Assembly: GCA_017308575.1 (NCBI GenBank)
Contig: JAFKEQ010000003.1
Coordinates: 1,426,001 to 1,490,000 of the forward strand
Direction of reading: 5' to 3'
From: Afipia sp.
Lineage (GTDB): Bacteria; Pseudomonadota; Alphaproteobacteria; Rhizobiales; Xanthobacteraceae
DNA: 64,000 nucleotides
Shown here: in pieces, positions 56,532 to 64,000 of the stretch
How positions within the stretch are numbered: the stretch's first letter is position 1
Layout of the letters: each line of letters opens with the position of its first letter
Notes under the pieces: generated by a model
Databases searched by the model: none
What the model was told of the DNA's origin: nothing
What the model saw: only the letters and a program-made list of their open reading frames with translations
Position numbers and translations under genes: made by a program

Positions 56532-57872
56532 TTACTGCGTCGCTTCTTCTGCCGCCTCGGGCGCGCTGGACGCAGCCGCCGGAGGGCGCTTGGCGGTCCG
56601 TTTATGCGCCGCCGACGATCCCGTGATGTTGGTCCACGGTTCATGGGCCATGATGCTCGAAGGCGCGGAGGCGCGCGGCGCGGTTTTCGGAGCTGCCTTT
56701 GGCGCAGCGGCGGGCTTCGAGGGTGCCGCAGCCGGCGCCGGCGGTGTCGCGGCGGCGGGCTGCGAGTCCTCCGGATCGGCGGTGTCGTTCTGCTGCTGGC
56801 GTTCCATCGAGCGCAGCTTCGCGACACCCTTCTGATGCTGGTCGTAGGTTTCCGCGAAGGTGTGCCCGCCGGTGCCATCGGCAACGAAGAACAGGTCGCG
56901 GGTGCGCGCGGGGTTGGCGGTCGCCTCAAGCGACGCGCGGCCCGGATTGGCGATCGGCCCTGGCGGCAGCGCGTCGATCACGTAGGTGTTGTACGGCGAT
57001 GGCTGGGTGATTTCGCTGCGCTTGATGGGACGGCCCAGCGTCCCCTTGCCGCCGACAAGGCCGTAAATGATAGTCGGATCGGACTGCAGCTTGATCTTCT
57101 GGCGCAGGCGGTTCGCGAACACGGCCGCGACACGGCTGCGCTCATCCGCCTTGCCGGTTTCCTTCTCGACGATGGACGCAAGCGTCACAAGCTGTTCCGG
57201 CGTGCGGACCGGGACGTCGGGGTTGCGGCGCGACCATACATCGGCCAGCACGCGCTTCTGCGCCTGCTGCATGCGGGCGATCACCTGATCGCGCGGCGTG
57301 CCGCGCGGGAAATTATAGGTGTCGGGCAGCAGCGTGCCTTCGCGCGGCTGCTCCTTCAACGAACCGGTGAAAATATCGGCGTCCTGAATGCGGGCGGCGA
57401 TCTGCTCGGAGGTGAGGCCCTCAGGGATCGTGAAGGCATGCTGGACCACTTTGCCTTCAACGATGGTGTTGATGACATCGCGCAGGCTGGCGTTCTTCTG
57501 GAACAGATACTCGCCGGACTTGAGGCCGGACCGCGCATTCATCGCGAGCACGCCTCCGATGAAGGTCCAGCGATCGGCATCGATCACGCCATTGCGCTGA
57601 AGGATGTCGCCGATGTCGGCCATGCCGGCACGCGGCGGAATGTTGACGACCTTGTCTTCCGCGAGAGGCCCTTTGGCCTCGATCGTCTTCTTTCCATAAA
57701 AGAAGAGTCCGCCGACCCCCAGCATGGTGATGATCAGGAAGGTCATGATCGCGTTGCCGACCACGACGAAAGTGTTGCGCGCGCGCCTCGAATGCTTCGG
57801 CGGCTGCGGCACCTGCTCCGGCTCAAGCGCCGCGCGCGGACTGCGCGGAGCAATGGGTGGTCTTTGGCTCAT
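56532..57872 (-). CDS. mltG: Endolytic transglycosylase MltG
   Basis: A 446-residue membrane-bound lytic transglycosylase that ends glycan strands. A Pro/Arg-rich cytoplasmic start, one helix (about 34-58, NTFVVVGNAIMTFLIITMLGVGGLFFYG), a LysM-like part, then the YceG domain with the catalytic Glu in LVTLASIVEKETGKADERSRVAAVFANRL and SDPTIIYGLVGGKGTLGRPIKRSEI... NTYVIDALPPGPIANPG. An Ala/Pro-rich tail of about 90 residues is longer than in E. coli. Confidence 0.93.
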   Translation of the reverse strand: MSQRPPIAPRSPRAALEPEQVPQPPKHSRRARNTFVVVGNAIMTFLIITMLGVGGLFFYGKKTIEAKGPLAEDKVVNIPPRAGMADIGDILQRNGVIDADRWTFIGGVLAMNARSGLKSGEYLFQKNASLRDVINTIVEGKVVQHAFTIPEGLTSEQIAARIQDADIFTGSLKEQPREGTLLPDTYNFPRGTPRDQVIARMQQAQKRVLADVWSRRNPDVPVRTPEQLVTLASIVEKETGKADERSRVAAVFANRLRQKIKLQSDPTIIYGLVGGKGTLGRPIKRSEITQPSPYNTYVIDALPPGPIANPGRASLEATANPARTRDLFFVADGTGGHTFAETYDQHQKGVAKLRSMERQQQNDTADPEDSQPAAATPPAPAAAPSKPAAAPKAAPKTAPRASAPSSIMAHEPWTNITGSSAAHKRTAKRPPAAASSAPEAAEEATQ

Positions 57873-57999
57873 CGAAGCAACCTGATTCCTGCAAGCCGAT
57901 TAGTGTCGTTGATTCAGTACTCTACGCGCGTTCGAGAGATAAATTATGTCCGAATGAGGCAAAAGGTTGAAAACGGTTCCGCCTCACCATCGGCTCAAA

Positions 58000-58037
58000 A
58001 TCTTTCGGCCCAAATCTTTTGGCCCAAATCTTTTGGT
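58000..58037. repeat. 14-bp tandem repeat between mltG and fabF
   Basis: ATCTTTCGGCCCAA, ATCTTTTGGCCCAA, then a partial third ATCTTTTGG. It lies in the 236-base gap downstream of fabF; no gene is disrupted. Confidence 0.75.
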
Positions 58038-58108
58038 CGACGCCTTTTAAGCCATGCCCCGCAACCTGTGCTGCGAAACAGATCAAATGCAGTTTAGAAA
58101 AGCACGAG

Positions 58109-59374
58109 TTAGTTTGCCAGCCGGCGAACAATCAGCGACGCATTGGTGCCGCCGAATCCGAATGAGTTCGACAGCGCCACATTGATCTCGCGCTGCCTTG
58201 CTTTTTTCGGCACCAGATCAATCGCCGTCTCGACGGATGGATTGTCGAGATTGATCGTCGGCGGCGCGACGTTATCCCGAATCGCCAGAATGCTGAAGAT
58301 CGCTTCGATCGCGCCAGCCGCACCGAGCAGATGTCCGGTGGAGGATTTGGTCGACGACATCGAGACCTTCGATGCCGCATTTCCCAGCAACCGCTGCGCC
58401 GCGCCAAGCTCGATCTCGTCACCGAGTGGCGTCGAGGTGCCGTGCGCGTTGATGTAGTCGATGTCGGACGGAGTAACGCCCGCGCGCTTCATCGCCATCT
58501 GCATGCAACGGAAAGCGCCGTCGCCATCCTCGGCGGGTGCGGTGATGTGGTACGCGTCGCCGGTCAGGCCGTAGCCCACGATCTCGGCGTAAATCTTCGC
58601 ACCGCGCTTCTTCGCGTGCTCGTATTCTTCGAGCACCACGACGCCTGCGCCCTCGCCCATCACGAAGCCGTCGCGATCCTTGTCATACGGCCGCGAGGCG
58701 ATGGTCGGGTTGTCGTTGTACTTGGTGGCCATCGCGCGCAACGCGCAGAAGCCACCCATGGCAAGGCGGTTGACGGCGGATTCCGCACCGCCTGCCACCA
58801 TCACGTCGGCATCGCCGAACGCGATTAGGCGGCTGGCGTCGCCGATAGCATGCGCGCCTGTCGAACAGGCGGTGACAACCGCATGGTTCGGGCCCTTGAG
58901 GCCGTGCTTGATCGAGACGTAGCCCGACGCGAGATTGATCAGACGTCCGGGAATGAAGAACGGCGACAGCTTGCGCGGACCGCGTTCCTTCAGGATCACG
59001 GCGGCTTCGCCGATCCCCTCAATGCCGCCGATGCCCGAACCGATCAGGGTGCCGGTGGCGCAACGCTCTTCTTCCGTGCTCGGATGCCAGTTGGCATCAT
59101 CGAGCGCTTGGGACGCAGCGGCCATCGCGAAGATGATGAAATCATCGACCTTGCGCTGTTCCTTCGGCTCCATCCAGTCATCGGCATTGAACGTGCCGTT
59201 GGTGCCATCGCCGCGCGGAACCATGCAGGCGATCTGACAGGTGAGATCGGAGACCTCGAATCTCTCGATACGGCTGGCGCCGCTGTCGCCGTTGAGAATG
59301 CGTTTCCAAGTCGGCTCTACGCCATTGGCGAGCGGCGAAACCATGCCTAGGCCCGTGACGACAACCCGCCTCAT
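58109..59374 (-). CDS. fabF: 3-oxoacyl-ACP synthase II
   Basis: A 421-residue condensing enzyme elongating fatty acids with malonyl-ACP. Active-site triad: Cys in VVTACSTGAHAIGDA, His in INAHGTSTPLGDEIE, His in SSTKSSTGHLLGAAGAIEA. NSFGFGGTNASLIVRR closes the fold. It follows acpP, with a hairpin in between. Confidence 0.97.
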   Translation of the reverse strand: MRRVVVTGLGMVSPLANGVEPTWKRILNGDSGASRIERFEVSDLTCQIACMVPRGDGTNGTFNADDWMEPKEQRKVDDFIIFAMAAASQALDDANWHPSTEEERCATGTLIGSGIGGIEGIGEAAVILKERGPRKLSPFFIPGRLINLASGYVSIKHGLKGPNHAVVTACSTGAHAIGDASRLIAFGDADVMVAGGAESAVNRLAMGGFCALRAMATKYNDNPTIASRPYDKDRDGFVMGEGAGVVVLEEYEHAKKRGAKIYAEIVGYGLTGDAYHITAPAEDGDGAFRCMQMAMKRAGVTPSDIDYINAHGTSTPLGDEIELGAAQRLLGNAASKVSMSSTKSSTGHLLGAAGAIEAIFSILAIRDNVAPPTINLDNPSVETAIDLVPKKARQREINVALSNSFGFGGTNASLIVRRLAN

Positions 59375-59426
59375 ACGTCAATCTCCAGCTAACCAGCTAC
59401 GCCAGCGCGCCACTAAAACAGCAAGA

Positions 59427-59454
59427 CGGCGGGTCGTTCGATCACAACCCGCCG
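59427..59454 (-). other. Intercistronic hairpin between acpP and fabF
   Basis: CGGCGGGT / ACCCGCCG, 8-bp stem with a 12-base loop, no T run directly after. It may hold back fabF expression or protect the acpP message. Confidence 0.5.
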
Positions 59455-59480
59455 CGTGTCGTCGTGGCTGCGCGTTGGCG

Positions 59481-59720
59481 TCAGCTCTTTGCGTTCTTCT
59501 CGAGGAACTTGGTGGCGTCGCCAACCGTGAGGATGGTTTCCGCGGCGTCGTCCGGAATTTCGCAGCCGAATTCCTCTTCGAACGCCATCACGAGCTCGAC
59601 GGTGTCGAGGCTGTCGGCGCCGAGATCGTCGATGAAGCTGGCGCTGTCGACAACCTTCTCGGGTTCGACACCAAGGTGCTCGACCACGATCTTCTTAACC
59701 CGCTCGCCAATCTCACTCAT
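59481..59720 (-). CDS. acpP: Acyl carrier protein
   Basis: A 79-residue acidic carrier. The phosphopantetheine site is the Ser of [20 protein letters not shown]. It starts [18 protein letters not shown]. It lies between fabG (299 bases upstream) and fabF (106 downstream) and is likely to have its own promoter in the upstream gap. Confidence 0.97.
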   Translation of the reverse strand: MSEIGERVKKIVVEHLGVEPEKVVDSASFIDDLGADSLDTVELVMAFEEEFGCEIPDDAAETILTVGDATKFLEKNAKS

Positions 59721-60019
59721 CGTTTAACCTCGTGCTTGTTCCATTAAACTCGACCGTAAAACGATCCGAGCCCCTCGCGGTGCGAAAAAATGCGAATTCG
59801 TGCCATCCGTACCACGCATTACCGTGCCTCGCCCGGAAGCGAGATTTGCCGGAAACGGCGGCTGGCGCCGAACGGCAATATACGGGGTTTGACGATCCTG
59901 CAATGGCGTTTTCCCCAACCGAGTGCCGTCCGGTTACCATACTTCCCCGGACTTGACCACAAAGCCCCGGCTTCCGTCCACTGACCTTACCGCTTGACAA
60001 AAAGCCAGAAAAATCAACC

Positions 60020-60757
60020 TCAAATCATGGCCATCCCGCCATTGACGTGAAGGGTCTGGCCGGTGACGTAGGCCGCCTCGTTCGAGGCCAGGTAAACGGC
60101 AGCCGCCGCGATGTCGTCCGGCGTTCCGAGCCGGCCTGCGGGCACCTTGCCCAGCACCGCTTCACGCTGCTTCTCGTTGAGGACGTCCGTCATCGGCGTG
60201 GCGATAAAGCCCGGCGCGATGCAGTTGGCCGTCACGTTGCGGCGGGCGTATTCCGCTGCAACCGACTTCATCATGCCGATCAGACCAGCCTTGGACGCCG
60301 CGTAGTTGCCCTGCCCGGCATTGCCGGTGACGCCGACCACCGACGTAATCGCAATGATTCGACCGAACCGCTTGCGCATCATCAGCTTGGTCGCAGCGCG
60401 GGCGAGACGGAACGTCGCAGTCAGGTTGACCCGGATCACGTCGTCGAAATCCTCGTCGCGCAGCTGCACGAAAAGATTGTCGCGGGTGATGCCTGCGTTG
60501 GCGACGAGAATATCGAGCTGCCCCATCGCCTTTTCAGCGGCGGGAACCAGCGCCTCGACCTCGTCCATGTTGGACAGGTTGCAAGGCAGAACGTGTACGC
60601 GATCCTTCAGTTCGCCGGCGAGCGTTTCGAGCGCTTCGCGCCGTGTGCCGGAAACCGCTACCGTCGCGCCCTGCGCGTGAAGCGCCTTCGCGATCGCACC
60701 GCCGATGCCCCCGGTCGCGCCGGTCACGAGCGCCGTCTTGCCAGTCAGATCGAACAT
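60020..60757 (-). CDS. fabG: 3-oxoacyl-ACP reductase
   Basis: A 245-residue SDR using NADPH. TGATGGIGGAIAKAL cofactor loop, VANAGITRDNL, catalytic Ser-Tyr-Lys in IAITSVVGVTGNAGQGNYAASKAGL, and the typical YVTGQTLHVNGGMAMI end. Standard fatty-acid reductase length. Confidence 0.97.
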   Translation of the reverse strand: MFDLTGKTALVTGATGGIGGAIAKALHAQGATVAVSGTRREALETLAGELKDRVHVLPCNLSNMDEVEALVPAAEKAMGQLDILVANAGITRDNLFVQLRDEDFDDVIRVNLTATFRLARAATKLMMRKRFGRIIAITSVVGVTGNAGQGNYAASKAGLIGMMKSVAAEYARRNVTANCIAPGFIATPMTDVLNEKQREAVLGKVPAGRLGTPDDIAAAAVYLASNEAAYVTGQTLHVNGGMAMI

Positions 60758-60863
60758 GTTGCCCCCTTGGAAAATATCCAGGTCAGAATCTGTGCTCCGT
60801 TTGCCGCAAGAAAATGCCGCCCGTCAATCGCCGGATGGATCAGTTCGTGTTCCGCAAACGAAA

Positions 60864-60897
60864 GAGCCGTCCGCAGCCGGGAAGATGCGGACGGCTC
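60864..60897 (-). terminator. Terminator between fabD and fabG
   Basis: Perfect 12-bp stem GAGCCGTCCGCA / TGCGGACGGCTC, 10-base loop, followed on the minus strand by TTTCGTTTG; a second GC hairpin (about 60899-60922) precedes it. It probably ends the fabD message, so fabG would need its own promoter. Confidence 0.75.
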
Positions 60898-60999
60898 GGC
60901 CCCAGCCGGGAATTGGGGCGCTGCCCAAAAACTGGAGGTAAATGGTCAGCCCGAAATTCAGAGCAAATATCGGACCAAGCAACCGCCCGGCCGTACCCT

Positions 61000-61953
61000 T
61001 TACTTTGCCGCCGCGAGCGCAGCCTTCGCCGCGTCGATGTCGCCCGGGCCGCCGACCGAGACGCCGACCGCGCCATCGGCGATGCGCTTGACCAGACCGG
61101 ACAGCACCTTGCCCGCGCCGATTTCCAGAAAATGGGTCACGCCGTTCGAAGCCATATACGCCACGCTCTCGCGCCAGCGCACGGTGCCGGTGACCTGCTC
61201 GACCAGCCGCTTGCGGATCTCGTCCGGATCGGTGATCGCCGACGCCAGCACATTGGACACCAGCGGCGCCTTCGGCTTGTTGATGGTGACGTTTGCAAGC
61301 GCTTCCGCCATCGCATCGGCGGCCGGCTGCATCAGGCTGCAGTGGAACGGCGCGGACACGGGCAGCAGCATGGCGCGCTTCGCGCCCTTGGTCTTGGCGA
61401 TCTCGACGGCGCGATCGACCGCAGCCTTGTCGCCGGAGACGACCACCTGCCCGCCGCCGTTGTCGTTGGCGGCCTGACAGACCTGTCCCTGCGCGGCCTC
61501 CTGTGCCACGGCTACCGCCGCGTCGTAATCGAGACCGAGCAGCGCCGCCATCGCGCCGACACCGACCGGCACGGCCTTCTGCATGGCGAGGCCGCGCGTC
61601 CGCAGCAGCTTCGCCGTATCGCTGATCGAGAATGTACCCGCAGCGGCCAATGCCGAATATTCGCCCAGCGAATGACCGGCGACGAATGCCGCATCGCGCG
61701 CCACGTCCACACCCGCCTCGCTTTCCAGCACGCGCAGGGTCGCCAGCGACACCGCCATCAGTGCGGGCTGTGCGTTCTCGGTGAGTTGCAGCGTCTCGGC
61801 GGGGCCATCCCAAATGATCGAGGTCAGCTTCTCGCCAAGGGCGGCATCCACTTCGTCGAATACGGCCTTCGCCGCCGGAAAGGCATCGGCCAGCGCCTTG
61901 CCCATGCCGACCGTCTGCGACCCCTGCCCCGGAAACGTGAATGCTGCTGTCAT
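61000..61953 (-). CDS. fabD: Malonyl-CoA:ACP transacylase
   Basis: A 317-residue enzyme loading malonate on ACP. FTFPGQGSQTVGMGKAL, active Ser in VAGHSLGEYSALAAAG, an Arg-bearing loop, and the His in LPVSAPFHCSLMQPAAD. It is first of the fab genes, 242 bases upstream of fabG. Confidence 0.97.
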   Translation of the reverse strand: MTAAFTFPGQGSQTVGMGKALADAFPAAKAVFDEVDAALGEKLTSIIWDGPAETLQLTENAQPALMAVSLATLRVLESEAGVDVARDAAFVAGHSLGEYSALAAAGTFSISDTAKLLRTRGLAMQKAVPVGVGAMAALLGLDYDAAVAVAQEAAQGQVCQAANDNGGGQVVVSGDKAAVDRAVEIAKTKGAKRAMLLPVSAPFHCSLMQPAADAMAEALANVTINKPKAPLVSNVLASAITDPDEIRKRLVEQVTGTVRWRESVAYMASNGVTHFLEIGAGKVLSGLVKRIADGAVGVSVGGPGDIDAAKAALAAAK

Positions 61954-62045
61954 GGAAATCCCCGCAAATGATACGGCCGTAAGACACTGCCAGAGCGGCG
62001 GGTGTCAAGTTGCGGCGCGATGGTCCACAGACGGCAGCGGGTCCC

Positions 62046-62070
62046 GGAACCCCGGAGCACCCCGCACGTT
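62046..62070 (+). promoter_or_regulatory. Candidate sigma-EcfG promoter for a small membrane protein
   Basis: A perfect GGAAC (62046-62050), N16, CGTT (62067-62070). The expected start near 62077 leaves a leader of about 25 nt before the ATG at 62102. Confidence 0.65.
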
Positions 62071-62101
62071 GGTTCCGGAATCATCCCGTGGAGTGAGCAT
62101 C

Positions 62102-62296
62102 ATGGAGAAAGATCCTCGCAAACCACAAACACTGGCGCTGGCGCCTGTCTTGATCTTCGCGGCCCTCCTGATCGCCGTTTTCGGAGCTGCCTTGGTCACG
62201 ACATACGATCGTACCCCGACGGCCGTGACCGCCGCTGACAAGCCGCCATCGGGCACCACCGGAATGGCAAGGCCGAACGCGAGTATCCAGCATTAG
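62102..62296 (+). CDS. Small single-pass membrane protein
   Basis: A 64-residue protein: a charged start MEKDPRKPQ, one helix (about 11-33, LALAPVLIFAALLIAVFGAALV), and a polar tail of Thr, Ala and Pro. GGAG lies nine bases before the ATG, and a perfect stress-type promoter lies 30 bases upstream. No recognised family. The start signals make it a credible gene. Confidence 0.65.
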   Translation: MEKDPRKPQTLALAPVLIFAALLIAVFGAALVTTYDRTPTAVTAADKPPSGTTGMARPNASIQH

Positions 62297-62396
62297 GCGG
62301 CAGCGATCCGCCCTTGCGAAGGTAATTATTTACGCTGACGGGAACTTTGCCGCCCGTTTAAGCACTCCTCAACAGCCGCAGCCTTCTAATGCGCGC

Positions 62397-63674
62397 ATGA
62401 CAAGCGCAACAGCACCGATCTGGCCGGTACATCCCGCTGCGGGGCATCTGAAATGGATGCGCGGCTATGCCAGTTGGCTTCTCAGCAGCCCCACCTCGCA
62501 ACCCGATGACATTACCCGTGCGCTGATGCATCAGCGGACGAGCAAGACCAAGACACTCGTTGTCGCGATCTTCGCATCGTTTCTGCTTGCATCGATTGCC
62601 GCAGCGCTCACCGGGGCCCTGTGGGCCTATGCTTGGCTGGCAGCGGAGCTGGTTCTGGGCAGCATCAGGCTCGTTCTGATGATGAAAGCTCTGGCAAAAG
62701 CGAAAGCCGCCCAGCAAACGGAAATGATCGTCGCGCCGATCTGGGCCGGACTGACGTCGATGACCCTGATCTCGGCAGGCTGCTATCAATGCGTCCGGTC
62801 GGGCGTCTTGCCGCTGATCCTGATGGCCGGCATCGGCCTCGCCAATCTGATCGGCGGGATTTCGTCGCGCAATGCCGGGACCCCACGTTACGGAATTCTC
62901 TTGATCTGCATCCTGACGCTGCCGTTCGCGGTGGCGACAATCCTGTCCCCGATCCCTTTCCTGTTTCTGATCGGCCTTCAGACCCCACTCTACACCGCCG
63001 GAATGATTTTCCTGCTGCTGGAAAACCACAAGGTGCTACTCGATCTTCATCATCTGGAGCGCAACAACCGCCGGATGGCGCACCATGACCTGCTCACGGG
63101 TCTGCCTAACCGCGCCTTCAGTCAGGAACTGTTCTCGGACCTGCTTGCGGCTCCCTGTCCTGAAGAAGCATCCCGGAAATCCAAACTCACCGTGTTTTGC
63201 CTCGACCTCGACGGCTTCAAGGCCGTCAACGACGGCTTCGGACATGCGGCGGGAGATGCAGTTCTTGTGGCCGTCGCAAACCGTCTTCGGACAAGCGTGC
63301 GCGATGGCGATTTCGTCTGCCGCCTTGGCGGCGACGAATTTGTCGTTCTGCTTCCGAACATAGATCCCGACCAGGCCGCAGATGCGGCCCGGCGTATCAT
63401 CGTGCAGGTGTCCGAACCGTTCGACGTAGCTCCGGAGGCGCGGATTGGCGTCAGTATCGGGATCGCATCGGCCCCATGGGACGGCAACTCCGCCGACGAA
63501 CTGTTGAGTGCCGCCGACCGCGCCATGTACGCGGCCAAACGGCGTGGCAAGGGCGGCTTCGTCTTCCACGCGTCCGTCTGCGAGGCGCCCAGCCTTGTCC
63601 CGTCGGACACCGCCTTTGCCGGATTCGGGCCGGCGTCCTACCCTCAGGGCGCAAAATCGATGGCCGGAGCCTGA
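62397..63674 (+). CDS. Diguanylate cyclase (GGDEF), membrane-bound
   Basis: A 425-residue protein. N-terminal membrane sensor with about five or six helices (about 50-215), then a GGDEF domain starting DLLTGLPNRAF with active motif RLGGDEFVVLLP. The inhibitory I-site RDGD lies five residues before GGDEF, so the enzyme is probably active and product-inhibited. It makes cyclic di-GMP. No EAL domain. The signal sensed is unknown. ATG 62397 begins the frame. Confidence 0.92.
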   Translation: MTSATAPIWPVHPAAGHLKWMRGYASWLLSSPTSQPDDITRALMHQRTSKTKTLVVAIFASFLLASIAAALTGALWAYAWLAAELVLGSIRLVLMMKALAKAKAAQQTEMIVAPIWAGLTSMTLISAGCYQCVRSGVLPLILMAGIGLANLIGGISSRNAGTPRYGILLICILTLPFAVATILSPIPFLFLIGLQTPLYTAGMIFLLLENHKVLLDLHHLERNNRRMAHHDLLTGLPNRAFSQELFSDLLAAPCPEEASRKSKLTVFCLDLDGFKAVNDGFGHAAGDAVLVAVANRLRTSVRDGDFVCRLGGDEFVVLLPNIDPDQAADAARRIIVQVSEPFDVAPEARIGVSIGIASAPWDGNSADELLSAADRAMYAAKRRGKGGFVFHASVCEAPSLVPSDTAFAGFGPASYPQGAKSMAGA

Positions 63675-63957
63675 TAATCGGCCTGATTTCATGCGCTTTT
63701 CCGCGATTTCCGGGCTCCTTGCCTTGCAAATACGCGCGGAATCCTTATAACCGCGCCATCCGTGGGTCCCGGCCGGGAGCTGAACGGACGGTCTCAGCAA
63801 TCTCCCTTTGGCGATTTTTCTCCTGTGGCGATTTTGATGTGACAGGGCCAGTCGGTCCGTCGTCCCGTGCTTCCGCCTTCTGAGCAATATCGAGTCCTTT
63901 CCGAAGGTCTCGAAGGGCTTGCCGCCAGGACCCGCGCTAACACAGGAAAGGACACCC

Positions 63958-64000
63958 ATGCCTCTTTACGAGCATGTATTTCTCGCGCGTCAGGACGCGA
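63958..64000 (+). CDS. rpsF: 30S ribosomal protein S6 (start only)
   Basis: The first 14 codons, MPLYEHVFLARQDA, match the S6 N-terminus; AGGA lies upstream. The rest is outside the window. It reads away from the fab genes, as usual for rpsF-rpsR-rplI in this group. Confidence 0.9.
   Translation, partial: MPLYEHVFLARQDA

Noticed and set aside
57922..58131. A 69-codon minus-strand frame between fabF and mltG
   Set aside because: It reads through the 14-bp tandem repeat and has no ribosome site.
59721..60019. The 299-base gap upstream of acpP as a possible small gene
   Set aside because: Open frames on both strands lack start context and domains; it is more likely the acpP promoter region.

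Overview
The window is a contiguous piece of a GC-rich alphaproteobacterial chromosome. It most resembles the Nitrobacteraceae (Bradyrhizobiaceae: Afipia, Nitrobacter, Rhodopseudomonas, Bradyrhizobium). The reasons are a eukaryote-type glutamine synthetase II (glnII) divergent from a GstI/DUF2735-like gene, the purMN-hdaA-ppk-ppx and fabD-fabG-acpP-fabF-mltG-yicC-gmk gene orders, sigma-EcfG-like promoters, and palindromic intergenic repeats of types I associate with this family. Genus is inference. I see no rRNA, tRNA, CRISPR array, phage or complete insertion sequence.

Layout. 1-9.6 kb: a partial esterase gene, clpS, small stress-type genes (KTSC, cupin, small exported proteins), an RND efflux pair, a PaaI-like thioesterase, and an SMR transporter operon. 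9.6-20.8 kb: CreA, an L,D-transpeptidase, a glutathione-peroxidase-like protein, a polysaccharide deacetylase, a RibD/DHFR-like reductase, DoxX, a malic enzyme-phosphotransacetylase fusion, aspS, a VOC protein, and a pair of related palindromic elements. 20.9-27.3 kb: rnd, a tandem GNAT protein, an alkB operon with a second 2OG-Fe(II) oxygenase, and a glutamine block (glnII, gstI-like gene, glsA). 27.4-36.1 kb: ppx-ppk, hdaA, a CDP-alcohol phosphatidyltransferase, purM-purN, a sorbosone-dehydrogenase-like lipoprotein, and cspA. 36.4-43.3 kb: an autotransporter-type beta-barrel, terC, ndk, small genes, an ABC-F ATPase, a lipoprotein, and holC. 43.4-53.7 kb: pepA divergent from an envelope operon lptG-lptD-surA-pdxA-ksgA, then an alcohol dehydrogenase and a spermidine-synthase-like protein. 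53.8-64 kb: an anchored Pro/Ala-rich protein, gmk-yicC-mltG-fabF-acpP-fabG-fabD, a small membrane protein, a diguanylate cyclase, and the start of rpsF.

Three things stand out. First, seven sites fit GGAAC-N16-C(G/A)TT, all with 16-base spacing and almost all just upstream of small envelope or unknown genes. This is the form of the alphaproteobacterial general stress (EcfG/RpoE2) promoter. One site lies in the glnII-gstI intergenic region, which also carries a sigma54-like promoter facing glnII and a hairpin with a T tract, suggesting that stress and nitrogen control meet there. Second, the locus has the widespread holC-pepA-//-lptF-lptG arrangement but lptF is absent; a 32-codon frame sits in its place. 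Third, two adjacent 76-78 bp palindromes share CTAGTAC ends and a three-T offset between arms, and one supplies the stop codon of a neighbouring gene.
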